Shown: positions 17,010 through 26,779, counted from the first letter of the stretch. The stretch: DNA of 64,000 nucleotides from Nocardia jiangxiensis NBRC 101359 (GCF_000308615.1 NZ_BAGB01000041.1:62001-126000); one strand, 5' to 3'. Notes: generated from the sequence alone by a model not told the origin. Translations and numbers: made by a program.

Positions 17010-18299
17010 ATGTGGGACTTCGAAACCGACCCCGCCTACCAGGCCGAGCTCGACTGGGCCGCAAGCTTCGTCCGGGAGGAGATCGCGCCGCTGCGGTATG
17101 TGATCTCCAATGTTCTCGACATCGGTGACCCGATCCGGCAGGCGCTGATTCCGCCCCTGCAGCAGTCGGTGCGTGAGCACAATCTGTGGGCCACGCACCT
17201 CGGTCCCGAACTCGGCGGGCAGGGCCACGGGCAGCTCGAGCTGGCGTTGCTCAATGAGGTGCTGGGTGAAGAGCCGATCGCGCCGATCGTGTTCGGCTGC
17301 CAGGCACCCGACACCGGCAACGCCGAGATTCTGGCCCATTACGGCACCGAACAGCACAAGCAGACCTACCTGCAGCCCCTCCTCGACGGCCAGATCTTCT
17401 CCTGTTATTCGATGACCGAGCCCCATGGCGGCTCGGACCCGACGGCGTTCACCACCACCGCGGTGCTCGATGGCGACGAATGGGTGATCAACGGTGAGAA
17501 GTGGTTCTCCTCGAACGCCCGCTATGCCTCGTTCCTGATCGTCATGTGCGTGACAGAGCCCGACAGTCCGGCCTATCAGCGGCAGTCGATGATCATCGTG
17601 CCCAGCGATACGCCCGGTATCGAGATCGTGCGCAATGTCGGTATCGGCGACGAGAGGCCCGACGAGGGAACCCACGCCTACATCCGCTACCACGATGTAC
17701 GCGTGCCGAAGGAGAATGTGCTCGGTCGGCGTGGCGAGGGATTCATCGTCGCTCAGACCAGGCTTGGTGGGGGTCGGATCCACCATGCGATGCGGACCGT
17801 AGGGATGGCCCGCCAAGCGCTGGAGATGATGTTGGAGCGCGCTGTCTCTCGACGAACACAGGGCGAGTTGCTCTCGAAAAAGCAACTCGTTCAGGAGATG
17901 ATCGCCGAATCATGGCTCGACCTGCAGCAGTTCCGCTTATTGGTGTTGCAGACAGCCTGGAAGATCGACCGGTACCAGGATTACAAGCGGGTCCGGGGTG
18001 ATATCTCGGCGGTCAAGGCCGCGATGCCCGGTGTCCTCAACCGGATCGCGTCTCGTGCGCTTCAGGTGCACGGTTCGCTTGGCTTGAGCAACGAGATGCC
18101 GTTCGTCGACATGTTGTTGAACGCATATCTCGTCGGCTTGGCCGACGGCCCCACGGAGGTCCACAAGACGACATTGGCACGTTCCCTGTTCCGCGACGTG
18201 AAACCCGCCGACGGGCTCTTCCCGAGTCAGCACATCGTTGCCCAGCGAGAAGCGGCCCTCGCCCGGTATGCCGACGTGCTGGCCGCACACGGCCGATGA
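17010..18299 (+). CDS. Acyl-CoA dehydrogenase, ACAD10/11 type
   Basis: This 429-residue FAD enzyme has a helical N-domain, the FAD segment YSMTEPHGGSDP in the beta domain and the C-terminal QVHGSLGLSNEMPF helix. Its length and the C-domain fit the ACAD11-like/FadE subgroup. AAAGGA precedes the start. The stop overlaps the start of a phosphotransferase-fold kinase (ATGA). In ACAD10/11 and in the Lva pathway of Pseudomonas, such a dehydrogenase-like protein works with this kinase type on hydroxyacyl-CoAs by phosphorylation and elimination. The pair may do the same here (inference). Confidence 0.88.
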   Translation: MWDFETDPAYQAELDWAASFVREEIAPLRYVISNVLDIGDPIRQALIPPLQQSVREHNLWATHLGPELGGQGHGQLELALLNEVLGEEPIAPIVFGCQAPDTGNAEILAHYGTEQHKQTYLQPLLDGQIFSCYSMTEPHGGSDPTAFTTTAVLDGDEWVINGEKWFSSNARYASFLIVMCVTEPDSPAYQRQSMIIVPSDTPGIEIVRNVGIGDERPDEGTHAYIRYHDVRVPKENVLGRRGEGFIVAQTRLGGGRIHHAMRTVGMARQALEMMLERAVSRRTQGELLSKKQLVQEMIAESWLDLQQFRLLVLQTAWKIDRYQDYKRVRGDISAVKAAMPGVLNRIASRALQVHGSLGLSNEMPFVDMLLNAYLVGLADGPTEVHKTTLARSLFRDVKPADGLFPSQHIVAQREAALARYADVLAAHGR

Positions 18300-19306
18300 G
18301 CGGCGCCACCGAGCCGGTACGCTCCGGCGACGAACTGGACTGGGACGCACTCGAATCGCATCTGCGCGCACATCTGGACCTTCCGGCAGGTCGGCCGGAA
18401 GTCCGCCAGTTCACCGCCGGCCGCGCCAACCTCACGTACCTGGTGGACGTCGACGGCTTTCGCATCGTGGTACGTCGTCCACCGCGCGGCGCTCTGGCGC
18501 CCGGTGCGCACGACATCGCGCGTGAGTACAAGGTGCTGTCCCGCCTGTGGGCGGTCTATCCGCCGGCGCCCCGTGCTCTGCACTTCTGCGCCGATGCATC
18601 GGTGATCGGCGCACCCTTCATCGTCATCGAGCACCGAGCGGGCGAGATCGTCAGAGATCACATACCGCCGTCGATGACTCACCATCCCGAGGTCGGCCGG
18701 CGGCTGTCCCTCGCGCTGATCGACACCATGACCACGTTGCACGCGGTCGATGTGGACGACGCCGGACTGAACGATCTGGGCCGGCCGCAGGGATATGCCG
18801 AACGCCAGGTGTCAGGATGGCTGGACCGATGGCGCAGAGCCGCCCCCGACGACGGACCGGCCGCCATGGAGGTGGTCGCGATCGAGCTCGCCGAGAGTTT
18901 GCCTGCGCCGCAGCGGGTTTCGATCGTCCACAATGACCTCAAGCTCGACAACTGCCAGTTTCAGGCCGACGACCCCGACACCGTCTCCTCGGTCTTCGAC
19001 TGGGACATGGCCACTCTCGGCGATCCGCTGTTCGACCTGGCAAATCTGCTGGTTGCCACCCAAGGCAGCGCAGTGCAGACAGCATCCCCGGAAGAGGTCA
19101 TCGCACGGTATGCCGAGCAGTCCGGCGCCGACCTCAGTGGCCTGGCGTGGTATGAGGCGTTCGCCCGGTGGCGCTCCGCAGTAGTCGTCCAGCAGCTGTA
19201 CAACCGCCATGTACGCGGCGACAGCTCGGACGATCGCCTGGCCGCCTTGGGCGCCCTGGTCCCGGCGATCGCGGCCGACGCTCGGAGGGCGCTCGATGAT
19301 CGGTAG
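18296..19306 (+). CDS. APH-fold kinase coupled to acyl-CoA dehydrogenase
   Basis: This 336-residue protein of the aminoglycoside-phosphotransferase fold carries the catalytic loop VHNDLKLDNCQF and the metal loop FDWDMATLGDPLFDLANLL. Members beside acyl-CoA dehydrogenases (ACAD10/11 N-domains, LvaA) phosphorylate 4- or 3-hydroxyacyl-CoA rather than antibiotics. Translation is coupled to the dehydrogenase by a 4-base overlap. A role in 4-hydroxy acid breakdown, with elimination of phosphate by the partner, is the best working idea. The small LvaB-like partner was not found. Antibiotic resistance is unlikely from context. Confidence 0.85.
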   Translation: MSGATEPVRSGDELDWDALESHLRAHLDLPAGRPEVRQFTAGRANLTYLVDVDGFRIVVRRPPRGALAPGAHDIAREYKVLSRLWAVYPPAPRALHFCADASVIGAPFIVIEHRAGEIVRDHIPPSMTHHPEVGRRLSLALIDTMTTLHAVDVDDAGLNDLGRPQGYAERQVSGWLDRWRRAAPDDGPAAMEVVAIELAESLPAPQRVSIVHNDLKLDNCQFQADDPDTVSSVFDWDMATLGDPLFDLANLLVATQGSAVQTASPEEVIARYAEQSGADLSGLAWYEAFARWRSAVVVQQLYNRHVRGDSSDDRLAALGALVPAIAADARRALDDR

Positions 19307-19477
19307 CCGAACCACGTGCCCAGCGCAGGGGGCGGTCCCGCGTTCGACCGAACATATCTGCCGCGCAACGTATCTCAGGTGGATTCGACCGTCGCACAGA
19401 TGGGAGCAGCAATGGATAGGTCCGACCGGTGGACAGTTCATTCGCCTGAGATGCTCGAATGCCCGGAGGTTCGCCGA

Positions 19478-20257
19478 ATGAGCCCAATACCGGCACCCGA
19501 CCCGCTGTTCGATCTCGCCGACAAGGTTGTCCTCATCACCGGTGGCAGCAGAGGACTCGGGCGCGCAATGTGTCTGGGTTTCGCCGATCGTGGCGCGCGC
19601 GTGGTCGTGTGCAGCCGTAAATCCGACGCCTGCGAGGCTCTCGCGAAGGAGATCGATTCCCGCGGTGGCGAATCGTTCGCGCGAGCCTGCCATGTCGGCG
19701 ACTGGCGGCAGTTGGATGGGCTGATCGACGATGTCATCGAGCGTTATGGACGGCTGGATGTGCTGATCAACAATGCCGGCATGTCACCGATCGCGCCCTC
19801 ACTGCTCGAGACGCCGGAAGGACTCGTCGACAAAATCATCGACATCAATTTCAAAGGGCCCCTTCGCCTCACCGCCCTGGCCGCCACCGCGATGACGGCG
19901 ACCGGCGGTGGGTCGATCATCAACATCAGCTCGTTGGCCTCGCGGCGCCCGACCCCGATCACCACCGCATACAGCGCCGCCAAGGCTGGGCTGAACGCGC
20001 TGACACAGGCGTCCGCACAGGAATACGCGGCAGTCGGCGTGCGGATCAACGCGATCATTTGCGGCACCTTCGACACCGACATCACCACAGGTTTCGTGCG
20101 CAACCCCGACATCGCGCCAACCGTGGTGGAACCGATCGCCCTGCACCGCATCGGCCGGCCGGACGAAGTGGTGGGCGCCGCGCTCTATCTGGCGTCGGCG
20201 GCATCCTCCTACACCACAGGATCGTTCATCACCATCGACGGCGGTGTCGCGCCGTGA
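19478..20257 (+). CDS. Short-chain dehydrogenase/reductase
   Basis: This 259-residue classical SDR has the nucleotide motif TGGSRGLG, the NNAG motif and the catalytic YSAAK. The C-terminal SFITIDGGVAP is typical. The ATG chosen has CGGAGG upstream; longer in-frame starts exist but precede the fold. It probably oxidises a hydroxyacyl-CoA or reduces a keto group in the same pathway. The stop codon overlaps the next start (GTGA), so the following oxidoreductase is co-translated. Confidence 0.88.
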   Translation: MSPIPAPDPLFDLADKVVLITGGSRGLGRAMCLGFADRGARVVVCSRKSDACEALAKEIDSRGGESFARACHVGDWRQLDGLIDDVIERYGRLDVLINNAGMSPIAPSLLETPEGLVDKIIDINFKGPLRLTALAATAMTATGGGSIINISSLASRRPTPITTAYSAAKAGLNALTQASAQEYAAVGVRINAIICGTFDTDITTGFVRNPDIAPTVVEPIALHRIGRPDEVVGAALYLASAASSYTTGSFITIDGGVAP

Positions 20258-21240
20258 AATCCTGGGTGTGCAACACACTGACCGGAGAATCGGGACTGTC
20301 CCTGGAAACCAGAGCGCGGCCCGCATGCGGCGCGGACCAGGTCCGAGTCCGCAATCACGCCGCCGCGTTGAACTTTCCCGACACACTGATCACGAGAGGG
20401 CTCTATCAACTCGCACTCGAGCCGCCGTTCGTACCGGGCAGCGAGTTCGCCGGAACCATTACCGAGGTCGGCGACAATGTCGCCGAGTTTCGTGTGGGCC
20501 AACGAGTCCTCGCGCTGACCGGCTATGCCGCCTTCTCCGAGGAAGTACTGGTCACACCCCCCGGGCAACAGCTTCACCGGATTCCTGACGGCATGCCGTT
20601 CACCGATGCGGCCGGTCTCACCCTCACCTACGGCACCGCCATCCACGCGTTGACTCAACGCGGGCGGTTGAAACGCGATGAGACTCTGCTGGTCCTGGGC
20701 TCGGCCGGCGGATGCGGTAGCGCCGCGGTCCAGATCGGTGCCGCGATGGGTGCCCGGGTGATCGCCGCGGCGAGCACCGACGCGAAATGCCGGACAGCCC
20801 GAGAAATGGGCGCCACCGACACCATCAACTACGGCACCGAGGACCTACGCACACAACTGTTGCGGCTCACCGACGGAGCAGGCGCGGATGTAATCTTCGA
20901 TCCCGTCGGCGGCAGCCTATTCGATCAGGCCAAACGATGCGCGGCATGGAACGGCCGCTACCTCGTTGTCGGATTCGCCGCAGGCGACATCCCCCAGCTC
21001 GGAATCAACTACACGATCTTGAAATCGATATCGGTGACCGGCGTCGCCTACGGGATGTCGGCTATCAAGGATCCAGCCACGAATATCACAAATATCAATC
21101 AATTGTTCGACTGGTACACCGACGGTCGAATCAGACCGCTCATCGGCTCCATCTACCCCCTCGAAGCCCTCCCCGACGCCTGCGCAGCCCTGTGGGAACG
21201 GCGTGCCACCGGCAAAACCGTCATCACATTCGCATCCTAG
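20254..21240 (+). CDS. NADPH:quinone oxidoreductase-type (MDR) enzyme
   Basis: This 328-residue medium-chain reductase has no zinc ligands visible, as in the quinone reductase/crotonyl-CoA reductase branch. It has the substrate cover segment FVPGSEFAGTITEVGDNV and the dinucleotide motif VLGSAGGCGSAAVQIGAAMG. The C-terminal SIYPLEALPDACAAL is family-like. The GTG start overlaps the SDR stop. A function as enoyl or enone reductase in the GntR-controlled pathway is likely but not specified. Confidence 0.85.
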   Translation: MKSWVCNTLTGESGLSLETRARPACGADQVRVRNHAAALNFPDTLITRGLYQLALEPPFVPGSEFAGTITEVGDNVAEFRVGQRVLALTGYAAFSEEVLVTPPGQQLHRIPDGMPFTDAAGLTLTYGTAIHALTQRGRLKRDETLLVLGSAGGCGSAAVQIGAAMGARVIAAASTDAKCRTAREMGATDTINYGTEDLRTQLLRLTDGAGADVIFDPVGGSLFDQAKRCAAWNGRYLVVGFAAGDIPQLGINYTILKSISVTGVAYGMSAIKDPATNITNINQLFDWYTDGRIRPLIGSIYPLEALPDACAALWERRATGKTVITFAS

Positions 21241-21280
21241 ACAACGAGCACGGGCGCTGCCGATACGAGACGAGATACCA

Positions 21281-23077
21281 ATGACCGAGACCACACAACC
21301 CCTCACTCCGAATCAAATCCACCAAGCGAGGGACAAAATCACCGGGCCCGGCCAATTCTGCGAGGTCGATACCCTGTTACTTGCAGGCAACGAATACCGG
21401 GCGTTCAAGCATGCTCCCGCAACCGTCATAGATATTCTGGACGGCGCCCGCGCCCATGGGGACGCGGATTTCCTGGTCTACGAGGACCAACGGTACAGCT
21501 ACAAGCGTTTCTTCGACGGGACCGACGCGCTGGCCGCCGCCCTGCAATCCAGTTACGGGATAGTACGAGGAGACCGTGTGGCGATCGCGATGCGAAATAG
21601 TCCCGAGTGGATGATAGCGTTCGCCGCCGCAACCCTTGTCGGCGCGATCGTGGTGCCGATAAACAGTTGGGGCAACGCCGAAGATCTCACGTTCGCCCTC
21701 GCCGACTGCACACCACAGTGCATCATCATCGACCAACACCGCCACCAACTGCTCCCGCCGCACCGAACGCACGGGTACCACGTGATCGTCACGGATGTCG
21801 CCGATCCCTCACCCGAAGCGGGATACCGCTCCTTTGGCGCCGTGGTCGCGGAATTCACCTACCAGCCGTACACCCACCACACCGCGTCGGCCGAGGATCC
21901 AGCAGTAATTCTGTACACCTCGGGAAGCACCGGATTTCCCAAAGGCGCGGTCCACCGTCATGCCGCGATCTGCCAGTCCCTGATGGCGATGATCTACCTC
22001 GGCCTGCTTCTCCTCGAACTGGAAGGCCCCCGAGAACACCGCGGCGGCGCTACGACAGACTCGCCCATACTTACCGTGCCGCTATTCCACGCCACAGGGC
22101 TGATCAGCGGCCTGTTGATGCCGGCATACGTCGGGCAAAAAGTCGTTCTCCTACGCAAGTGGAATGCGCAAGCGGCGCTTCGAGCGATAGAGACCGAACA
22201 GGTAACCATTCTCTCCACCGTTCCCACCATCCTTCTCGATCTGCTCGGACATCCCGAATTCGACAACTACAACACCACAACCCTCTCCCGAGTCGCGTCC
22301 GCCGGCACAGCGACGCCTCCAGGGCTTCCCGAATTGATCGAGAAGAAGCTAGGTCGGGTAAGCCGGTCCTCCGGATACGGAATGACCGAGACAATGGGGG
22401 TGGGAGCCACCATGAGCGGAGCCGTCTTCGACCTCCAGCCCCTCAGCGCGGGATACGCCTCACCGATCATGGAGTTCCGTTTCGTCGACGCCGAAGGGAA
22501 GGTGAACCCTGCGGGGACCGGCGGTGAGATACAACTACGCGGGATAACCTGTAGCCCCGCATATTGGGGCATGCCCTCGGCAGACCTGCTCACCGACGAC
22601 GGATGGCTGCGAACCGGTGATGACGGCTACCTCGACCGCGACAACTATCTCCACGTCACCGGCAGAATAAAGGAGATCGTGATACGCGGCGGAGAAAACA
22701 TCCACCCCGCCGAGATCGAAAGCGTCGCCCACCGCCATCCCGCAGTGCGGGAAGTCGCCGTGTTCGGCGTCGACGACGGGCGAATGGGCGAAGAACTCGC
22801 CATGGTCTACGTCCTCCAGGCGAACCGGACCACCACAGCAGACCAGATCAGACAATTCCTCACCAAACACCTCCCGCCGCACAAGATGCCGAAATTCCTC
22901 ACCGAATCACCTCATCCCCTTCCACGCAATGCGAGCGAGAAGGTCCACAAACCGAAAGTCAAGGCAATGTTCCATCCTCATATCGACACAGCAGCCACCG
23001 GCCCGACGATGGCGGCCACGCCGACAGGTGTCGCAGGAGCTACGCACAATTGCGCGAGCATCAGCGAAGTCCCATGA
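21281..23077 (+). CDS. Acyl-CoA synthetase (AMP-binding)
   Basis: This 598-residue ANL enzyme has the phosphate loop [12 protein letters not shown], the A5 motif GYGMTETMG, the hinge [18 protein letters not shown] and the A10 region [13 protein letters not shown]. It also has an N-terminal extension of about 50 residues. The last roughly 30 residues (Thr/Ala/Gly rich) lie beyond the normal end and run into a pseudogene, so the tail may be a result of rearrangement. There is no clear ribosome site, but the gene lies 40 bases after the reductase and probably belongs to its operon. It would activate the acid entering the pathway. Confidence 0.88.
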   Translation: MTETTQPLTPNQIHQARDKITGPGQFCEVDTLLLAGNEYRAFKHAPATVIDILDGARAHGDADFLVYEDQRYSYKRFFDGTDALAAALQSSYGIVRGDRVAIAMRNSPEWMIAFAAATLVGAIVVPINSWGNAEDLTFALADCTPQCIIIDQHRHQLLPPHRTHGYHVIVTDVADPSPEAGYRSFGAVVAEFTYQPYTHHTASAEDPAVILYTSGSTGFPKGAVHRHAAICQSLMAMIYLGLLLLELEGPREHRGGATTDSPILTVPLFHATGLISGLLMPAYVGQKVVLLRKWNAQAALRAIETEQVTILSTVPTILLDLLGHPEFDNYNTTTLSRVASAGTATPPGLPELIEKKLGRVSRSSGYGMTETMGVGATMSGAVFDLQPLSAGYASPIMEFRFVDAEGKVNPAGTGGEIQLRGITCSPAYWGMPSADLLTDDGWLRTGDDGYLDRDNYLHVTGRIKEIVIRGGENIHPAEIESVAHRHPAVREVAVFGVDDGRMGEELAMVYVLQANRTTTADQIRQFLTKHLPPHKMPKFLTESPHPLPRNASEKVHKPKVKAMFHPHIDTAATGPTMAATPTGVAGATHNCASISEVP

Positions 23078-23138
23078 GCCAGGTCGCAGTTGTCACCGAC
23101 GGTCACTGTCACTCTCGCATCGGCGGGGCGACGGCGGT

Positions 23139-23630
23139 ACCGATAAACCGTATCCGCGTGGAGAGCTGCTGATCGAGTCGGAACTCCTGATTCCCGGCTA
23201 TTTCAAGCGACCCGAGTTGAACGACGAGATCTTCGATGCCAACGGTTTCTATCACACCGGAGACGTGATGGCCGAGCTCGAGCCGGATCATCTGGTCTAT
23301 GTCGACCGCCGCAACAACGTGCTCAAACTGTCGCAGGGCGAATTCGTGGCGGTATCCAAGCTGGAGGCTGTCTATGCTGTGAGCCCGCTGATCCGCCAGA
23401 TCTACGTCTATGGCAGCAGCGAACGCCCCTATCTGCTCGCGGTGATCCGCGGTGTGGCATTACCCGACGCGAAGTTTCAGGCCGCCGCGGAGGCCGCGAA
23501 CCTCGGCTCCGAAGACGACATACCGCACCTCACCCCAGCGCTGATCGAAAAGTACACCAGCGACCAGTGCCCGAAAGGAGCCGGTTTCGCCCACCTGGGC
23601 ACTGAGCGCCGCGAGCTGTTCGGTCGGTGA
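23139..23630 (+). pseudogene. car: Carboxylic acid reductase remnant with internal deletion
   Basis: The open frame begins inside the adenylation domain of a CAR ([56 protein letters not shown]). It continues to [10 protein letters not shown], then jumps in frame to the extreme C terminus of a CAR reductase domain ([35 protein letters not shown]). Most of the adenylation domain before this point, the whole carrier domain and nearly all of the NADPH domain are absent. An unrelated tail follows. Intact CARs of Nocardia are about 1170 residues and reduce acids to aldehydes. This one cannot work. Confidence 0.85.
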
Positions 23631-23805
23631 CGCAGGCGATGGCCCTCTCCACAGGGAGGTCTCGAACCGCCGTGTTGAGCAGTTCACCGTCGCGATCGAC
23701 CAGGACGAGGACGTCGGCAATGTCCAACAGTGCCAGCGAACAGGCACGTCCCATACATAGCACTGGCTGCGCTGGTGATCACGGCGACACATTCCCGGCC
23801 GCCGG

Positions 23806-25032
23806 TTATGAGGCGACCGCCGTCGCAGTGATAGAGAGTCGCTGATGCCGACGGACCAGCAGGCTGTCGAACCATCTCGGGGCACGCTCCGGGTCGAGTT
23901 CGAAGTTGCGGGTCTGCTCGAGCAGCGCCCTGAGCACCGCGCAGGCCTCGATGCGTGCAAGAGCGGCGCCTACACAGTGGTGGATTCCGTGCCCGAAGGC
24001 CAAATGGTGCCGAGGAGCGCCGCGTTCGAGGTCCACAAGGTCCGGATTGTCGAACTGTGCGGGGTCTCGGTTCCCAGCGGCGAAGAGCAGCAACGCCGTG
24101 GAGCCGGCCGCGATGTCGACGCCGCCGAGCGTGGTGTCGTGTGGGACACTGCGCATCATCTGCCGAAACGGCGACTCCAGACGCAACGTCTCTTCCACGA
24201 AAACGTCGACGTCCTGCGGGTACTCACGCAGCCGCTGCTGCAGAGCCGGATCCTCGGCGAGCAGCCGGACCGCATTGCCGATCAGGCTGGTGGTCGACTC
24301 CCCGCCCGCGCTCAGCAGCGTATGCAGCATGATGGTGGCCTCACCCATCTCCAGGGTTCCGGCGTCCAGCGCCCGCCGCACGGCCGACAGGATTCCCTCC
24401 TCCTCGTCGTCATCGCCCGCTGCGATGACCTGTTCGGTGATCCAGCCCTGGATGTCCCCGATACGGGTGACGAGGCCGTTGAGCTGATCCAGCGACATCG
24501 TGCCGCCGACCATCGTGGTGGAGTCGAACGCAGCGTCCAGCAGTTGCGCAGGGTCGGTGTCGCGGAAACCAATCAGTTTCGCGATCACGGTGATCGGTAC
24601 CACATTGCCGATCGCTGCCATGAACTCGAAGGTGTGATCGCGCAGCGCCCGCTCGACGGTGGCTGCGGACAGCGCGCAGATGTCGCTTTCGAGGGTGCGC
24701 ATGCGCTTCGCCACCAACTCCGGGAACACTGCGCGCCGCTGCCTGGTGTGCGCTGGTGGGTCGGCGGTTGCCAGCGTCGGCACGGCCGACCCACCGAGGT
24801 CGAGGCGGGCGGGTAGCCCGTCCGAATCGCGGTACAGCAGGCACCGCATCGTGGAGGAGAAGTCCGCTGTCCGTGTCACGGCCTCCGACAGCAGCGCGAA
24901 GCTGCTGATCGCGACGATGTCGGTGCCAGGCACCGCCCACACGGGCGCCTGCGCCTGCAGCGTCCGGTAGAAGTCGTAGGGGTCGTCGAGGACCGCCGGA
25001 TCCAGCAGCATCCAGGCACTCAGGTCGGTCAT
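23806..25032 (-). CDS. Cytochrome P450
   Basis: This 408-residue bacterial class I P450 has the heme-binding loop FGHGIHHCVG (Cys 353), the ExxR motif EETLRLESPF and the I-helix oxygen site LLSAGGESTTS, where Glu replaces the more common Asp. No ferredoxin or reductase gene is adjacent, so redox partners must come from elsewhere. The start overlaps the stop of the NTF2-like gene (ATGA), so the two form one operon, divergent from a TetR gene. The substrate is unknown. Confidence 0.93.
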   Translation of the reverse strand: MTDLSAWMLLDPAVLDDPYDFYRTLQAQAPVWAVPGTDIVAISSFALLSEAVTRTADFSSTMRCLLYRDSDGLPARLDLGGSAVPTLATADPPAHTRQRRAVFPELVAKRMRTLESDICALSAATVERALRDHTFEFMAAIGNVVPITVIAKLIGFRDTDPAQLLDAAFDSTTMVGGTMSLDQLNGLVTRIGDIQGWITEQVIAAGDDDEEEGILSAVRRALDAGTLEMGEATIMLHTLLSAGGESTTSLIGNAVRLLAEDPALQQRLREYPQDVDVFVEETLRLESPFRQMMRSVPHDTTLGGVDIAAGSTALLLFAAGNRDPAQFDNPDLVDLERGAPRHHLAFGHGIHHCVGAALARIEACAVLRALLEQTRNFELDPERAPRWFDSLLVRRHQRLSITATAVAS

Positions 25033-25439
25033 CTGTCCCCCGAGAGCTGGGTGAAGACGCCCAAAGCGTCGCCGTATACGCGAGATTCGGTGATTCTGTC
25101 GCCAACCACCGCATAGACCTCGCAGGTCTGTACGTCGATCTCACGATGGGTCGGTGCGATCCCCCCGTAGACACCGGTGTGTACGCCCCGCAGCGTCCAG
25201 CGGGCGCAAGCGTGCCCACTACATCCGAACAACAAATCCTCCTGCAGGTGTAGCCGATCGAACGCCATGACCATCTGGCTCAGGCTTTCCCGAACATCAG
25301 ACAGCGTCAACGGCGTATCGAGTCCATCCACCCAGCGCAGCGCGTCTGGGGAGAACCCGGCCAGGTAGCCGGCCACGTCTCCGGAATTCAACGCGGCGAT
25401 GCATCCACGGATGAGGTCTTCTTCTGAGCCGCTCACCAT
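25029..25439 (-). CDS. NTF2-like (SnoaL) protein coupled to P450
   Basis: This 136-residue single-domain protein has helix EEDLIRGCIAALNSGDVAGY and C-terminal strands CEVYAVVGDRITESRVYGD. The ATG was chosen because GGGGAG lies five bases upstream; a GTG two codons earlier lacks spacing. It is first in an operon with the P450. It may bind or isomerise the P450 substrate or product, but nothing in the sequence fixes this. Confidence 0.78.
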   Translation of the reverse strand: MVSGSEEDLIRGCIAALNSGDVAGYLAGFSPDALRWVDGLDTPLTLSDVRESLSQMVMAFDRLHLQEDLLFGCSGHACARWTLRGVHTGVYGGIAPTHREIDVQTCEVYAVVGDRITESRVYGDALGVFTQLSGDR

Positions 25440-25472
25440 GAGCACTCCCCTTCACTGCACTCCACCTTCACT

Positions 25473-25508
25473 GTGGACACTCATTCACTATGGTGGACAT
25501 GCGTCCAC
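25473..25508. promoter_or_regulatory. TetR operator between NTF2/P450 operon and TetR
   Basis: A perfect inverted repeat, GTGGACATGCGTCCAC, lies at 25493-25508. An extra GTGGACA half-site lies 20 bases upstream at 25473. It sits in the divergent promoter region and overlaps an ATG that could otherwise be taken as the regulator start. Confidence 0.6.
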
Positions 25509-25543
25509 AATTCAAGGGTCATCAGTGGTTTACAGTTGAATCC

Positions 25544-26185
25544 GTGACGGATACGGTGCGCGAAGACATGCGCAGTCAGCGCCGGGCCGCCCGCCGCGCA
25601 GAGGCAATTTCAGACGTCCTCGACGCCGCCGAAAGGGTGTTCGGCGAGGACGGGCTGCGCGACGGATCGCTGCGCCGGATCGCCGACCTGTCCGGCTACT
25701 CGACGGCAGCGATGTACAAATTCTTCGACAGCAAGCACGACCTGGTAGCCCAGACCCTCAGTCGGCGAGCCGACGAATACCTCGCCGAGCTCCGTCGCGC
25801 CGCCGAGTCCGAGGGAACGGCACTGGAACGGTTGCACCGGGTCGTCGACACTGCGGCCGTGTATTTCCGAGCGCGGCCCGACTTCCGGTCGGTGCTGCGG
25901 CAGGTGCAGGGCGGGTCAGCCATCGTCGGCCCGGTGCTGGCTGCCTTCGCCGACGATGTCTATGGCCGATTCGCGCAGGCCATGAACCTGATGGCCGACC
26001 TGATCGGCGAAGGGCAGGAGACCGGCGAAATCAGGGCCGGTAAGCCTGCCGCACTGGCCCACCTCGCGTCGGTGCTGATCAACGAATTCGCGCTCGCGGA
26101 TGCGGATCTGACCGCCGAGGACTTTCACGCCGTGTTCGACGGTGCGTTGCGCGCCCCCGCGGCCTCGCACGGCCCTGGGCACTGA
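25544..26185 (+). CDS. TetR-family regulator of the P450 operon
   Basis: This protein of about 213 residues has the helix-turn-helix LRRIADLSGYSTAAMYKFFDSK and a helical ligand domain. A GTG start (VTDTVRED) is preferred over an ATG 54 bases upstream, because that ATG lies directly beside the probable operator palindrome. No strong ribosome site is visible for either. It is divergent from the NTF2/P450 pair and probably represses it. Confidence 0.82.
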   Translation: MTDTVREDMRSQRRAARRAEAISDVLDAAERVFGEDGLRDGSLRRIADLSGYSTAAMYKFFDSKHDLVAQTLSRRADEYLAELRRAAESEGTALERLHRVVDTAAVYFRARPDFRSVLRQVQGGSAIVGPVLAAFADDVYGRFAQAMNLMADLIGEGQETGEIRAGKPAALAHLASVLINEFALADADLTAEDFHAVFDGALRAPAASHGPGH

Positions 26186-26250
26186 GGCAGCCGAGGGTCA
26201 TCGATACAGGTGTCCGACAGAACCGCGCCCGGCGAGACTGCTCAGCGCCG

Positions 26251-26300
26251 TCACGCGTCCCGCGCCAGAACCGTGAAGGGTTCTGGCGCGGGACGCGTGA
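26251..26300. terminator. Perfect 22-bp hairpin (bidirectional terminator or element end)
   Basis: Two perfectly complementary 22-base arms (26251-26272 and 26279-26300) flank the loop GTGAAG. It follows the TetR stop and precedes the broken ISL3 transposase on the other strand. There is no T-run on the plus side beyond TCATTT. It can terminate from both sides. Confidence 0.75.
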
Positions 26301-26309
26301 TCATTTCAC

Positions 26310-26720
26310 CGGGAGGTGCTGGCCGACGGTTGCGTGGCTGAGTAGCAGGCGTTTGCGCAGAAGATCCAGTTTGGCGGCCGAAGCACTGGCGCTTGTGGTG
26401 CTTGATTTTATGAACGGTGCCCTCAACAGGGCCATTGCTCCACGGAAGCGTCAGCCCGGCGGTGACCGCGGCAAAGTCGGGTTCGAGCCCGGTGACGAAC
26501 GATTGCAGCGCTGGCACGGCACGGACCTGAACGAAGTCGTCCCAGCAGCGCCGCTCGGGAAATGGCAGCGGCGATCACGTCTTCCGGATCGGACGCGGCC
26601 GCGAACCGCCGCGCCGTCTTCCGGTCGATGCCAAGCTCTTTCGCGATCGTGCGCAGGCCCATGCCCTGACCTCGCCACTGTTGCCCCGCCTCGTAACGCT
26701 CGGTCGTGCGGGCCCGCAAC
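26310..26720 (-). mobile_element. ISL3-family transposase remnant
   Basis: Minus-strand frames show the ISL3 C-terminal signature LPWSNGPVEGTVHKIKHHKR and, after a frameshift, LDLLRKRLLLSHATVGQHLP followed by the normal stop. Upstream in the same strand lies a helix-turn-helix (GLRTIAKELGIDRKTARRFA). The frames are interrupted, and most of the DDE core before PALQSFVTGLEPDF is missing, so the copy is dead. Confidence 0.75.
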
Positions 26721-26779
26721 TGCCCGAACCGATCCCGATCTCAGATGTTTGCATCTGCGGAATCGAATTGAATGGCGTG

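Noticed and set aside
18296..19306. Aminoglycoside resistance gene
   Set aside because: Only the kinase fold is shared. It is translationally coupled to an acyl-CoA dehydrogenase in a catabolic operon, the context of ACAD10/11-type kinases.
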